Shown: positions 18,372 to 27,289, numbered from the stretch's first letter. The stretch is DNA of 64,000 nucleotides from Mobiluncus sp034180645 (GCF_034180645.1 NZ_JAXFNY010000006.1:62001-126000), one strand, 5' to 3'. Translations and numbers: made by a program. The notes: generated by a model not told the origin, from the sequence alone.

Positions 18372-19505
18372 ATGCCGCAAACCAGTGAGTTAATACCGGT
18401 CAGTGGGGCTTGGAAACCCACTGACCCCAAGGGAAATCGTCAGTTCGCCGCTCTGGGGATGCTGAAGCTCGAGGGCGGGTCTGCTCTGCCGGGCGCCCGG
18501 CTCGCCTTTGAGACTTTCGGCACTTTGAATGCGGAAAAGTCCAACGCTATCCTCATCAATCACGCCCTCACCGGAGATTCTCATGTGTACGGTGAAGCCG
18601 GGCCGGGCCACGTTACACCAGGATGGTGGAACGAAGTCGTCGGGCCCGGTGCCGCGGTGGATACGAATCGGTGGTTTGTGGTTTGTCCCAATGTATTAGG
18701 AGGTTGTCAAGGTTCTACCGGCCCCGCTACTTTGGCTCCGAACGGGCGAGCCTGGGGGTCGCGCTTTCCCCTGCTGACGACTCGCGATCAGGTGGCGGCG
18801 GAAAAAATCCTCATGGATCAGCTCGGTATTCCCCGCTGGTTTGCGGTCATCGGCTGTTCGCACGGGGGACACCGGGCACTGGAGTGGGCGGTGACTTATC
18901 CCGAGCAGGTGGAGCGGCTGGTGGCGGTGGCTACCGGCTGCGCCACCACCGCTGAACAGGCCGCTTGGTGCCATGTACAGATGCACGTGCTGGAACTGGA
19001 CACAAATTTTCACAACGGCGACTACTACGATAATCCCCCTGGTCAGGGACCCTTCCGGGGGTTGGCTTTGGCGCGGGAGGTCGCGCACACTACCTACCGC
19101 AGCCCCAAGGAACTGCAGGAGCGGTTCGGGCGCGATCCGGGCTACCGTGAAGATCCGCTTTCGGGAGGCCGCTTGGCTGTGCAGTCTTACCTGGACTATC
19201 ACGGAGTGAAGTTGGCGAAACGCTTTGACGCCGGGTCTTACCGGGTGCTGACTCGCTCGATGCTGACTCACGACGTGGGGCGAGGCCGGGGCGGTTTAGA
19301 AGTCGCGCTCTCTCGGGTGCAGGCTCGCGTCCTAGCACTGGGAGTGGACTCTGACCGCCTGTTTTACCCTTCCCAAACGCAGCAGCTGGCTAGATTGACC
19401 CGGCACGGCGAGGCGGTCATAATTCATTCCGATTCCGGCCACGATGGTTTCTTAATTGAAAACGAACCTGTCGGTCAGGCCATCGGTGAGTTCCTCGCCG
19501 CATAG
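18372..19505 (+). CDS. metX: Homoserine O-acetyltransferase
   Basis: Activates homoserine to O-acetylhomoserine, the MetY substrate. 377 residues, alpha/beta-hydrolase fold: NHALTGDSH, GCQGSTGPAT, RDQVAAEKILMDQLGI, and the acid/base pair in VDSDRLFYP and SGHDGFLIE. The nucleophile elbow reads GCSHGGHRALEWA (Ser163), whereas the usual MetX sequence is GGSMGGMQALEWA. The triad itself is intact, so activity is expected, although acyl donor choice cannot be read from sequence. RBS AAGGATAG. It ends the methionine locus; an imperfect hairpin follows. Confidence 0.92.
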   Translation: MPQTSELIPVSGAWKPTDPKGNRQFAALGMLKLEGGSALPGARLAFETFGTLNAEKSNAILINHALTGDSHVYGEAGPGHVTPGWWNEVVGPGAAVDTNRWFVVCPNVLGGCQGSTGPATLAPNGRAWGSRFPLLTTRDQVAAEKILMDQLGIPRWFAVIGCSHGGHRALEWAVTYPEQVERLVAVATGCATTAEQAAWCHVQMHVLELDTNFHNGDYYDNPPGQGPFRGLALAREVAHTTYRSPKELQERFGRDPGYREDPLSGGRLAVQSYLDYHGVKLAKRFDAGSYRVLTRSMLTHDVGRGRGGLEVALSRVQARVLALGVDSDRLFYPSQTQQLARLTRHGEAVIIHSDSGHDGFLIENEPVGQAIGEFLAA

Positions 19506-19507
19506 GA

Positions 19508-19532
19508 CACCCCGTTGGCTCCCAACAGGGTG
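19508..19532 (+). terminator. Possible weak terminator after metX
   Basis: CACCCCGTTGG, loop CTC, CCAACAGGGTG: an 11-bp stem with one C-A mismatch, three bases after the metX stop. No T-run follows, so it may act only as an mRNA 3' end stabiliser or a rho-type stop. Confidence 0.35.
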
Positions 19533-19633
19533 GCTCAGTCGCCCGCCTCGCCGGCTAACACTGCGGTCACGCTGTTCTGCCGCCACAGCCTCGGGAAATC
19601 AGCCATTCTCCCGCCGCGACACGCGAGGCACGT

Positions 19634-19639
19634 TAGAAT
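19634..19639 (+). promoter_or_regulatory. -10 element for a leaderless mRNA (alpha/beta hydrolase)
   Basis: TAGAAT ends exactly six bases before the ATG at 19646 and there is no Shine-Dalgarno. This makes the hydrolase separately transcribed from the met genes. Confidence 0.5.
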
Positions 19640-19645
19640 TCGAGA

Positions 19646-21112
19646 ATGCGATACCTTCCTGATGTACTGGGTCCCGGATTTGGCGCCGCTAAACTCCAGT
19701 TGGAACCTGATCAGATTTCCCCGCGTTCCGCTACTTTGGTGCGCTACACCCCCACTGAGGATCCAAAATCACAGCTACCCGACCGCATAGTCCCGGTCAA
19801 CGTGAAGCCGGGAGGGGAGCCCAACCAGGGCAGTTTCCGGATTCTTCCGCCCTCAGCCAGCCCGCAGCAGCGTGCAGGCAGCAATTCTCAGTCTGACGTT
19901 TCATCACGGTGGGATGATTCACCCGCCCGAAACCTGGATTACCTGCAGGATTACTTAACTCCAGAGCTGCGGGGTCGCGAAATTACAGTTCTTGACGAGC
20001 TTGACGCACCCTCAGCTCCGCAATTTATCGCCGTCTATGTCCACGGGTGGAATGACTATTTTTATCAAGCTCATCTAGCCCGGATGATGACCCATATGGG
20101 CGCCGCCTTTTACGGGATTGACCTGCACCGTTATGGTCGAAATATGCCGAGACGCTCCGGCTTAATTCCTTTCAACTGCTACGAAGACGATTACACAACC
20201 TACGACCGGGAGCTGGATTGGGCCCTCGCCACGGCTCGCCAGGAACACCCTGATTTGCCTGTAGTCGTGATGGCTCATTCCAACGGTGGTGCCGTAGTTT
20301 CCGGGTGGGCGTCACGCCACCACGATGCCTATGACGGTCTCATCTTTATTTCTCCCTGGGTGGTGCAAGACGTATCCGGAATCCCCGCCGGCAATACTGT
20401 AAGCACCATCATTTCCAAATATTTGAAGGGGCTGCACGTACCGATGCTTGGCCCTGGTTCTACGGTTTACCAGGATTCTTTGGCGGGGTATACCACGATT
20501 GGTTCTCCCCTGCCCCGCCGCTTGGTTCCCTTTGGCAATGATCCGGCCGTGTGCGGCTGGGTCACAAACCCGCAGTGGCGCATTATTGACGGAGCACCGA
20601 TTCTATTTGGATGGCTCTCTGCCATCCTCAGCACCCAGCAATGGCTGGTGGATCATGCTCGTTTTTCCAACCAACCGGTCCTCTGCCTGACCGCAGCGCA
20701 TGACCCGGATGCTTTTTATCATCCCGAGATTGCCCGAATTGACTCTCTGATGGGAAAAAAGTGGAAGTCTGCCGGGAAGACACCGCTGTGCCGAAACCTG
20801 GAAAAGCGCCGTCTTTACCTGTCAACCATGTCAAGGCATATTCGTGAGCGTGACAACAGTTCTGAGCGGGACTATTCTTATAAAACCGCCTTAGTGGACT
20901 GGACTGAGGCGGCGCGCCATACTGACACGGTATTGAATGGAAATCTCATCGAAGATCGGATTAATACCCTTTACGGTCGGGTGGGCGGCGGATTAACGCT
21001 GCAGCAGATGTCCGGTTTGCACGATTTAACACTGTCCCAGCCTCTGGAACGTGCCGAGTTTTTCGCGGAAGTGGCGGCTTGGATTTCTCACTCCGGCATC
21101 CTAAATAAATAA
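19646..21112 (+). CDS. Alpha/beta hydrolase (serine aminopeptidase S33 / lysophospholipase-like)
   Basis: 488 residues. A variable ~120-residue N-terminal part is followed by an alpha/beta-hydrolase core: VYVHGWNDYF (oxyanion region), YGIDLHRYGRN, and the nucleophile elbow AHSNGGA with Ser212. A likely acid is in CLTAAHDPDAFY and a likely His is in SGLHDLTLSQP near the C-terminus. No signal peptide is seen, so it acts in the cytoplasm. Similar actinobacterial proteins are annotated as lysophospholipases, but the substrate is unknown. The start is set by a -10 six bases upstream, implying leaderless translation. Confidence 0.8.
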   Translation: MRYLPDVLGPGFGAAKLQLEPDQISPRSATLVRYTPTEDPKSQLPDRIVPVNVKPGGEPNQGSFRILPPSASPQQRAGSNSQSDVSSRWDDSPARNLDYLQDYLTPELRGREITVLDELDAPSAPQFIAVYVHGWNDYFYQAHLARMMTHMGAAFYGIDLHRYGRNMPRRSGLIPFNCYEDDYTTYDRELDWALATARQEHPDLPVVVMAHSNGGAVVSGWASRHHDAYDGLIFISPWVVQDVSGIPAGNTVSTIISKYLKGLHVPMLGPGSTVYQDSLAGYTTIGSPLPRRLVPFGNDPAVCGWVTNPQWRIIDGAPILFGWLSAILSTQQWLVDHARFSNQPVLCLTAAHDPDAFYHPEIARIDSLMGKKWKSAGKTPLCRNLEKRRLYLSTMSRHIRERDNSSERDYSYKTALVDWTEAARHTDTVLNGNLIEDRINTLYGRVGGGLTLQQMSGLHDLTLSQPLERAEFFAEVAAWISHSGILNK

Positions 21113-21157
21113 GCAAATCTGTTTCCAAACGCTTATTACCTGGATTGATATCCTTAT

Positions 21158-21481
21158 TTAAAGCTGACTTAGAGGGCAGCCAACACAGTGAAGACGCTGT
21201 TGGTCACTCATGGGGGTTACTTCTCCCGGCACGCAAGCCCCGTGAGCACAAGACGTGTTTACCGAGTTATTTCGGTTCGCCAACAGTCCCGTGCGGCGCA
21301 GGTGCTCTAAAAGCAGCTGCCCGTGTTCCACACTCACCCCACTACGCCTCACCGCCGCTAAGAAAGTAGAACCTTGGCTCAGAGAGTCGATAAAGATCGC
21401 GGCACGAGATTCACCAGACGCGCTCCGTAATGTTTTTCCCGCGGCCTGCATTGCGTATTTAGGGTCATCAGCGCTGTTCAT
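21158..21481 (-). CDS. FeoC-like small winged-helix protein with C-terminal Cys cluster
   Basis: 107 residues, 9 bp after the feoB stop. The middle (FLAAVRRSGVSVEHGQLLLEHLRRTGLL, read in two parts) looks like a small helix-turn-helix, and the C-terminus carries four Cys in a C-x4-C ... C-x2-C pattern (SCAHGAC and HCVGCP). FeoC proteins combine a winged helix with a short Cys-rich loop that can hold an Fe-S cluster and act on FeoB, so position and layout suggest FeoC. Similarity to E. coli FeoC is weak and the assignment is inference. The RBS is poor, which may mean translational coupling to feoB. Confidence 0.6.
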   Translation of the reverse strand: MNSADDPKYAMQAAGKTLRSASGESRAAIFIDSLSQGSTFLAAVRRSGVSVEHGQLLLEHLRRTGLLANRNNSVNTSCAHGACVPGEVTPMSDQQRLHCVGCPLSQL

Positions 21482-21490
21482 AAGGTTATC

Positions 21491-23827
21491 TCAAACAAAG
21501 ATGCGGCCCACTTGGAACACTGCTACCGCGAGCAGCCAGGCGATAATCAGCTGTCCGCCTACCGCCGCGCAGACGCGTTTCGCCCCCAGCTGACGCCACT
21601 GTTCGGCGACGGTAGCCAGACACGGGGTGTAAGTCAAAACAAAAATCAGGAACGCTAGGGCAGCCACGGGTGCCGCCGCCGCGGAGCCTGCGGAATCGGT
21701 GAACGTTTCGCGGGTCAGTTCGCGCATAGTCGGGGTGGGGCTTCCGGCGTCTTGGGCAGCAGCTACGTCCTGTTCGGAAATATCGACATCGGTGTAGGTC
21801 GCCGCCAGCGCGCCCAGCATGGTTTCTTTCGCGACAAACCCGGTTATCAGCGATCCCGTTAGGTGCCAGTCGCCGAAACCGGCGGGGGCAAACACAGGAG
21901 CTATCGCCGAAGCCGCCACCCCGTAAGCAGATTCATCGGCTGGCAGGGCCTCCCCAAAACGGCCCTCACCGGTAACAGGCGTAACCATCAGGAGCCAAAT
22001 CACGATGGTCATCACCACAATGACCTTACCCGCGCCCTTGAGAAAAGCCCAGGTGCGCTGCAAAGCTGAACGCACCAAGATGATGCCTCGAGGGGTCTGG
22101 TAAGCGGGAAGAACCAGCATCAGCGGCGCCCCGGTGGAAGCGCGCATGAACAGCGGACGCAACAGCAACCCTCCCAAGACCACCATGACTATGGACAGGA
22201 AGTACATCAACCACACCACTTCGGTGGCATGAGTGCCAAAGAACACTTGGGCGATGAACATATAGACAATCATGCGCGCCGAACAGGTGATATATGGGGT
22301 GAGGATGACTGCCATCATGCGCTGGCGGGAATCCGGAACGGTACGCAGCGCCGCCAAAGTGGGAAGGTTACAGCCAAATCCCACGATGAAGGGCATGATG
22401 ACTCGGCCGTCTAAACCAATGGCACGCATCATGCGGTCACCCAGGAAGGCAACGCGAGCCATATAACCGGAGTCCTCCATGACGGCTATGGCGGCGAACA
22501 TGACCAGCATCAGCGGAGCGAAAGACAGTACGACCCCCATACCGGTCAACAGTCCGTTTATCAATAAACCCTGTAAAATCGGGTTATCCCAGCCCATCCA
22601 TGTCAACCAAGTCAACACACCATCGGCTAGAGAAGGGGCATGAAACACTGTGATGTCCTGGCCGGGAGCTCCGATGGAGGTAAATGGCACCTTGAGAAGC
22701 TGGGCGGGAATCGTGAAATCCCAGCCGCCGACAGCATCAAAAATCCCCTCGAGAGGATCTTGAAAAATTGCCGCGAATGTATTGGCTAGCCAAAACACCG
22801 CGTACATAGCCAACATGAAAAGCAAAGTACCAGCAAAAGGATTGAGCAGCACCCGATCGACTTTGTCCGAGCGCGTCGCCCGCGGAACTTCGATACGTTC
22901 CTGACGCAAACCGGATTCGATATTTTCAATCCAGTCGAAAAGCAAAGCTGCCCGCTGTGTTTCTTCCATTGGTTCGGTGATTAGCCCTGGAAGCGGGCGA
23001 CCCGATGGTTCACCCGGTTGACAATTTGTCCCGCCGCAGGGGCTGAGACTTGCGGAAATATCATGGGTCAAAAGGCCAGAGCCGCTTTCGGTCTCGGCCT
23101 CAACTGGCGCGGGCATCCTGGACAGTAAGGCTTTGGCCGCCGTGACTGCCGCCTGGTTGTAGCCGGGGGCATTAACATCCCAGGGCAAACCGCTGATGTA
23201 AGTCGGATTCTGCAATGCCGCGGCAATGAGTCGTGTCGCGTCCTGCAAACCTTCGCCGGTCCGCGGATTCATCGTCGCTACGGGGACTCCCAGCAGACAG
23301 GACAGATTATCCGCGTCAATAGCCTCATCGCTTTGCGCGGCAACGTCCTGCATGGTCAGGATGACCGCAACCGGTAGACCGGTCTGGGCTACCTGTGCCA
23401 ACAGGTACAGGGAGCGCGACAGTGCGCTGGCGTCTAAAAGGGTTACGACCAGGTCAATTCCTCCGTCGTCTCGTCCGATGTCGGTTATCGAACCGGGTTG
23501 TCCCGCCAAAGTTTGAACCACCACGGACTCATCAGGAGAATTGGGCACCAGCGAGTACGTTCCGGGGGTGTCGATAAAACGCACCCCCAGCGACTTATTG
23601 AAACCGGTAAAGACTTCTACCGTGGTTCCGGGTGCATTCACGACCGTTTGATGCATTCCGGTCAGGGTGTTAAACAGCGAAGATTTCCCCACATTGGGGT
23701 TTCCTACCAAGACCACGTTGGTGGTGTCGCGCTTGGGCAGGTAAACACGATGTGTCTGCGCGACTGCCATTGTGGTTAAGAGATCGGCAGATTCGGGCGG
23801 TAGCGGATTGCATTTGGGGCAGTTCAT
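21491..23827 (-). CDS. feoB: FeoB ferrous iron transporter
   Basis: Fe2+ importer with an N-terminal G domain. From the ATG at 23827 (GGAGAG upstream, 7 bp after feoA) it is 778 residues. G1 is GNPNVGKSS and G3 is DTPGTYSL. G4 reads TMQD where the classical motif is NxxD. The membrane domain has two Gate-type repeats (FIVGFGCNLPTLAALR and FVAKETMLGALAATY). It begins with a CxxC motif (MNCPKC) and has a variable Cys-containing insert (CGGTNCQPGE) between the G domain and the membrane part. A longer in-frame start at 23899 would overlap feoA and is unlikely. Iron control is suggested by the operator upstream of feoA. Confidence 0.93.
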   Translation of the reverse strand: MNCPKCNPLPPESADLLTTMAVAQTHRVYLPKRDTTNVVLVGNPNVGKSSLFNTLTGMHQTVVNAPGTTVEVFTGFNKSLGVRFIDTPGTYSLVPNSPDESVVVQTLAGQPGSITDIGRDDGGIDLVVTLLDASALSRSLYLLAQVAQTGLPVAVILTMQDVAAQSDEAIDADNLSCLLGVPVATMNPRTGEGLQDATRLIAAALQNPTYISGLPWDVNAPGYNQAAVTAAKALLSRMPAPVEAETESGSGLLTHDISASLSPCGGTNCQPGEPSGRPLPGLITEPMEETQRAALLFDWIENIESGLRQERIEVPRATRSDKVDRVLLNPFAGTLLFMLAMYAVFWLANTFAAIFQDPLEGIFDAVGGWDFTIPAQLLKVPFTSIGAPGQDITVFHAPSLADGVLTWLTWMGWDNPILQGLLINGLLTGMGVVLSFAPLMLVMFAAIAVMEDSGYMARVAFLGDRMMRAIGLDGRVIMPFIVGFGCNLPTLAALRTVPDSRQRMMAVILTPYITCSARMIVYMFIAQVFFGTHATEVVWLMYFLSIVMVVLGGLLLRPLFMRASTGAPLMLVLPAYQTPRGIILVRSALQRTWAFLKGAGKVIVVMTIVIWLLMVTPVTGEGRFGEALPADESAYGVAASAIAPVFAPAGFGDWHLTGSLITGFVAKETMLGALAATYTDVDISEQDVAAAQDAGSPTPTMRELTRETFTDSAGSAAAAPVAALAFLIFVLTYTPCLATVAEQWRQLGAKRVCAAVGGQLIIAWLLAVAVFQVGRIFV

Positions 23828-23834
23828 CGGATGT

Positions 23835-24224
23835 TTACTCTCCGTTGTCTGCCGCGAGGATATCTTTCGGGGAGTCCTCGAGGTGTGCCGCAATGCCACA
23901 GGCCGCCAAACGGGGCACGAATTGCGGCGAAAGGTCGTGGAGAGCTAACGCGGCTTCGAGGGCGGCCTTTTCCTGGTCCAAACCGAGCTTTTGCGCAAAC
24001 TGGATGCAGGGGCGCACCAAGGCGGTCTTGGCAAAACCGCGATCCACCGCCAAACGAGTCCCGCGCACGAAGAGAACACGACCTCCAAAAGCACCCTTTT
24101 GCGTGACTGTGAAACGCGTGCCGGGACGCAGACCCAGCTCGTGAATCCGCCCACAGAATCTGTTGTGACACCCTAAATCCACCATAATCATAGGAACCCC
24201 AACAGGACATTCACACAATCGCAC
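23835..24224 (-). CDS. feoA: FeoA domain protein
   Basis: SH3-like accessory protein of ferrous iron uptake. The FeoA core is clear: GRIHELGLRPGTRFTV, GGRVLFVRGTRLAVDRG, FAKTALV. It has a ~50-residue C-terminal extension beyond the usual ~75-residue domain. The start is uncertain: GTG 24224 lies seven bases after a TAGGCT (-10-like) and could be leaderless, while ATG 24191 has GGGG five bases upstream. It overlaps nothing and is followed after 7 bp by feoB. The DtxR-type site ends at the GTG. Confidence 0.85.
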   Translation of the reverse strand: MRLCECPVGVPMIMVDLGCHNRFCGRIHELGLRPGTRFTVTQKGAFGGRVLFVRGTRLAVDRGFAKTALVRPCIQFAQKLGLDQEKAALEAALALHDLSPQFVPRLAACGIAAHLEDSPKDILAADNGE

Positions 24225-24243
24225 GAAACTAAGCCTAACCTAG
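24225..24243 (-). promoter_or_regulatory. DtxR/IdeR-type iron operator upstream of feoA
   Basis: Aligned on the plus strand to the 19-bp DtxR/IdeR consensus, this site matches 13-14 positions, including an unbroken TAAGCCTAACCTA. It overlaps the TAGGCT that would be the feoA -10 (24232-24237) and adjoins the GTG, the expected position for iron-dependent repression. Confidence 0.6.
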
Positions 24244-24295
24244 CTAAAATCTTTTTTCAACAATTGTCTTTCGTTATTAAAACTCGTTCTTTCTA

Positions 24296-24347
24296 AAACC
24301 GCCGGTGCCGGGCCCTTGACGGAACCCGGCACCAAAAAATGCGGTTT
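24296..24347 (-). terminator. Terminator downstream of ppdK
   Basis: Nested inverted repeats: GGTGCCGGG (24304-24312) / CCCGGCACC (24325-24333) inside AAACCGC (24296-24302) / GCGGTTT (24341-24347). Read on the minus strand the structure ends in GCGGTTTT, which fits intrinsic termination of ppdK. Confidence 0.7.
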
Positions 24348-24367
24348 ATTTAATTGGAGGCTGCGGA

Positions 24368-27100
24368 CTACTCCACACCTTGCGTGGCGGACTCGTCCCA
24401 CTTCAGATGTTCCGCAGCGGCGCGACCCGCCTCGAGGCGAGCCACCGGCACCCGGAACGGCGAACAGGACACGTAATCCAGCCCGACCTGGTGGAAGAAG
24501 TGAATCGAAATCGGATCGCCACCGTGTTCACCACAGATACCCATCGGCAGATTCGGTTTGGTGGACCGTCCGCGCTTCACACCTTCGGCGACAACGCGAC
24601 CCACCCCGTGGGTGTCGATGGATTCGAACGGGGAAACCCCGAAGATTCCGGCTTCCACGTACTGCGGGAAGAACACGCCTTCCACGTCGTCACGGCTGAA
24701 TCCCCACGTGGTTTGGGTCAGGTCGTTGGTGCCAAAGCTAAAGAACTCGGCTTCCTTGGCGATGGTGTCAGCGGTCATGGCGGCACGCGGCAGCTCAATC
24801 ATGCAGCCCACCGGGACATCAAAGGTAACGCCGTATTCACCCTGAACCTGAGCAATGATCTCCTCGGCTTCATCACGCACCAGCTGGAGCTCACGAATGG
24901 AACCAATCAGCGGAACCATAATCTCCGGATGCGGGTCCAAGCCCTCCTTCTTTAACTCGCAAGCCGCCGAAACCAGCGCCTTCATCTGCATCTTAAACAA
25001 GCCCGGCAGGTAAATACCCAAGCGGACGCCGCGCAGACCCAGCATCGGGTTTTCTTCATGCATCCGGCGCACGGCAGCCAGCATGTGCTGGTCTTCCTCC
25101 GAGAGCGTTTCACCCTGTGCTTTAGCCACCGCGTTCTTAATTTCCAGAGTCGTCAAGTCCGGCAGGAACTCGTGCAGCGGCGGGTCAATGAGACGAACGG
25201 TCATATGTTTGCCGTCCATAATCTTAAGCATTTCCGTAAAGTCGCCCTTTTGCAGCGGCTCCAAGGCGTCCAGGGCGTGTTGACGTTCATCGGACCCTTC
25301 TGGGGAAAGAATCAGTTTCTCTACCAGGGGTCGACGATCGCCGAGGAACATATGCTCGGTACGGCACAAGCCGATACCTTCCGCACCGAAGTCCAAAGCC
25401 CGCTGCGTGTCCGCGGGAGTGTCGGCGTTAGTGCGCACCACCAGGCGACGAACCTCATCAGCGTGGGTCATCAACCGATCGACTGCCTTAATCAAGTCCT
25501 TCTCATCTTCGGTGGCCGAAGCATCCAAACCGGCCTGCAAACCGTGAGACAGGTAAGTGGTCACCGGGGAATCCTGCACCGGAACCACGCCGAGGAACAC
25601 CTCGCCGGTACCGCCGTCAATGGAGATTTCGTCCCCTTCGTGCAGGACGGTGTCCCCTACGGTAGCGGTCTTAGCGGCTTGGTCAACCACGATGGTTTCT
25701 GCCCCGACCACACAGGTCTTGCCCATGCCACGAGCCACTACCGCAGCGTGGGAAGTCTTGCCACCGCGGCTGGTCAACACGCCCGCGGCCGCAACCATAC
25801 CCCGCAGGTCGTCAGGGTTCGTCTCACGACGCACCAGGATGCACGGCACTCCCGCGTTAGCGGAAGCCTCGGCAGCGTCGTTATCAAACACAATCTTGCC
25901 CACCGCAGCCCCGGGAGACGCAGCCATACCCTTGGTGAACACCTCGGGCTTACCGGACATGTCAAACATCGGGAACATCAAGTTTTGCAGCTGTTCACCA
26001 GTGACCCGCAGCAGAGCTTCATCGGTGGTAATCAAACCTTCATCAACCAGCTGGGTGGCGATTCGGAAAGCCGCGGCCGGGGTGCGTTTGCCCACACGCA
26101 CCTGCAGCATCCACAGCTTGCCACGTTCGATGGTGAACTCGATATCGCACATGTCCTCGTAGTGGGTTTCGAGCTTCCGCATAATACCCAACAGTTCGTC
26201 ATAGGACTTTTTGTCGTGTCCCTCCAGGTCTTTCAGGGTTTCGGTGTTGCGGATACCGGCCACCACGTCTTCGCCCTGAGCGTTCATGAGGATGTCGCCG
26301 TACACCCCCGGACGGCCCGAGGAGGGGTCACGGGTGAAGCACACCCCGGTGCCGGAGTCCTCGCCCATATTGCCGAACACCATGGTCACAATGTTGACGG
26401 CGGTGCCCAAGTCGTGAGGAATCCGCTCGCGGCGACGATAGATGCGAGCGCGTTCAGAGTTCCAGGAACGGAACACGGCTTCAATCGCCATGTCCATCTG
26501 GGTGCGCGGATCTTGCGGGAACGGCTTGCCGGTTTGTGCCTCAACGATTTCTTTGAACTGAGCGGTGAGTTCTTTCAGATCGCTGGCATTCAAATCGGTG
26601 TCTGCCTTAGCTCCGCGGTTCTTTTTCATGTTGTCCAACGCATCGGAGAACAGGTCGCCATCAATATCCTGCACGGTCTTGCCGAACATTTGAATCAAGC
26701 GACGGTATGAATCCCAAGCGAAGCGGTCACTGCCGGCTACCTTGGCTAAGCCTTCCACGGATTTGTCGTTCAGACCGACATTCAAAACGGTTTCCATCAT
26801 GCCGGGCATGGAGAACTTTGCGCCAGAACGCACCGACACCAACAGCGGGTCCTCAGCCGCACCCAACTCGCGGCCAACGGTTTCTTCTACTTCACGCAAA
26901 GCCTTGGTGACCTGCACGGTAGTTTCCTCCGGGACTTTACCTTCCTTCAGGTAAGCTCGGCAGGCATCGGTAGTAATCGTAAATCCCGGGGGAACCGGCA
27001 ACCCGAGGTTGCTCATCTCCGCCAGGTTTGCACCCTTGCCACCCAACAGGTCCTTCTGATCCTTATTGCCTTCTGCAAAACGGTAAACGAATTTGGGCAT
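24368..27100 (-). CDS. ppdK: Pyruvate, phosphate dikinase
   Basis: Interconverts pyruvate + ATP + Pi and PEP + AMP + PPi. 910 residues, full length. N-terminal ATP-grasp: FVYRFAEGNKDQKDLLGGKG, SVRSGAKFSMPGMMETVLN. Central phosphohistidine domain: SRGGKTSHAAVVARGMGKTC. C-terminal TIM barrel: LCRTEHMFL, FFSFGTNDLTQ, and the catalytic-Cys motif CGEHGGDP. ATG at 27100 has GGAGG upstream. It is a single-gene unit. The PPi it makes or uses connects it to the pyrophosphatase at 10.9 kb, although no operon link exists. Confidence 0.97.
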   Translation of the reverse strand: MPKFVYRFAEGNKDQKDLLGGKGANLAEMSNLGLPVPPGFTITTDACRAYLKEGKVPEETTVQVTKALREVEETVGRELGAAEDPLLVSVRSGAKFSMPGMMETVLNVGLNDKSVEGLAKVAGSDRFAWDSYRRLIQMFGKTVQDIDGDLFSDALDNMKKNRGAKADTDLNASDLKELTAQFKEIVEAQTGKPFPQDPRTQMDMAIEAVFRSWNSERARIYRRRERIPHDLGTAVNIVTMVFGNMGEDSGTGVCFTRDPSSGRPGVYGDILMNAQGEDVVAGIRNTETLKDLEGHDKKSYDELLGIMRKLETHYEDMCDIEFTIERGKLWMLQVRVGKRTPAAAFRIATQLVDEGLITTDEALLRVTGEQLQNLMFPMFDMSGKPEVFTKGMAASPGAAVGKIVFDNDAAEASANAGVPCILVRRETNPDDLRGMVAAAGVLTSRGGKTSHAAVVARGMGKTCVVGAETIVVDQAAKTATVGDTVLHEGDEISIDGGTGEVFLGVVPVQDSPVTTYLSHGLQAGLDASATEDEKDLIKAVDRLMTHADEVRRLVVRTNADTPADTQRALDFGAEGIGLCRTEHMFLGDRRPLVEKLILSPEGSDERQHALDALEPLQKGDFTEMLKIMDGKHMTVRLIDPPLHEFLPDLTTLEIKNAVAKAQGETLSEEDQHMLAAVRRMHEENPMLGLRGVRLGIYLPGLFKMQMKALVSAACELKKEGLDPHPEIMVPLIGSIRELQLVRDEAEEIIAQVQGEYGVTFDVPVGCMIELPRAAMTADTIAKEAEFFSFGTNDLTQTTWGFSRDDVEGVFFPQYVEAGIFGVSPFESIDTHGVGRVVAEGVKRGRSTKPNLPMGICGEHGGDPISIHFFHQVGLDYVSCSPFRVPVARLEAGRAAAEHLKWDESATQGVE

Positions 27101-27289
27101 GTGTTAAGCCTCCAACTTTTTCGAACTATCTGCGCACCACGCGCCAAAACCATCCTAGCAATATTTCCCTTCTCACTCACACCGCCCTATTTGCGCCCCC
27201 TCACGGGTTTCGCCACGTCTCGAGCCTGGTACGGCCCAACGTCCTAACCGGTTTAATCGCCCCTTGGTCGCGCTGTAAAACGGGAACAC

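Noticed and set aside
25058..26710. Long plus-strand open frame (~550 codons)
   Set aside because: It lies wholly antisense to ppdK, whose motifs are intact, and its translation is His/Gly/Arg-rich without domain character; a codon-bias shadow.
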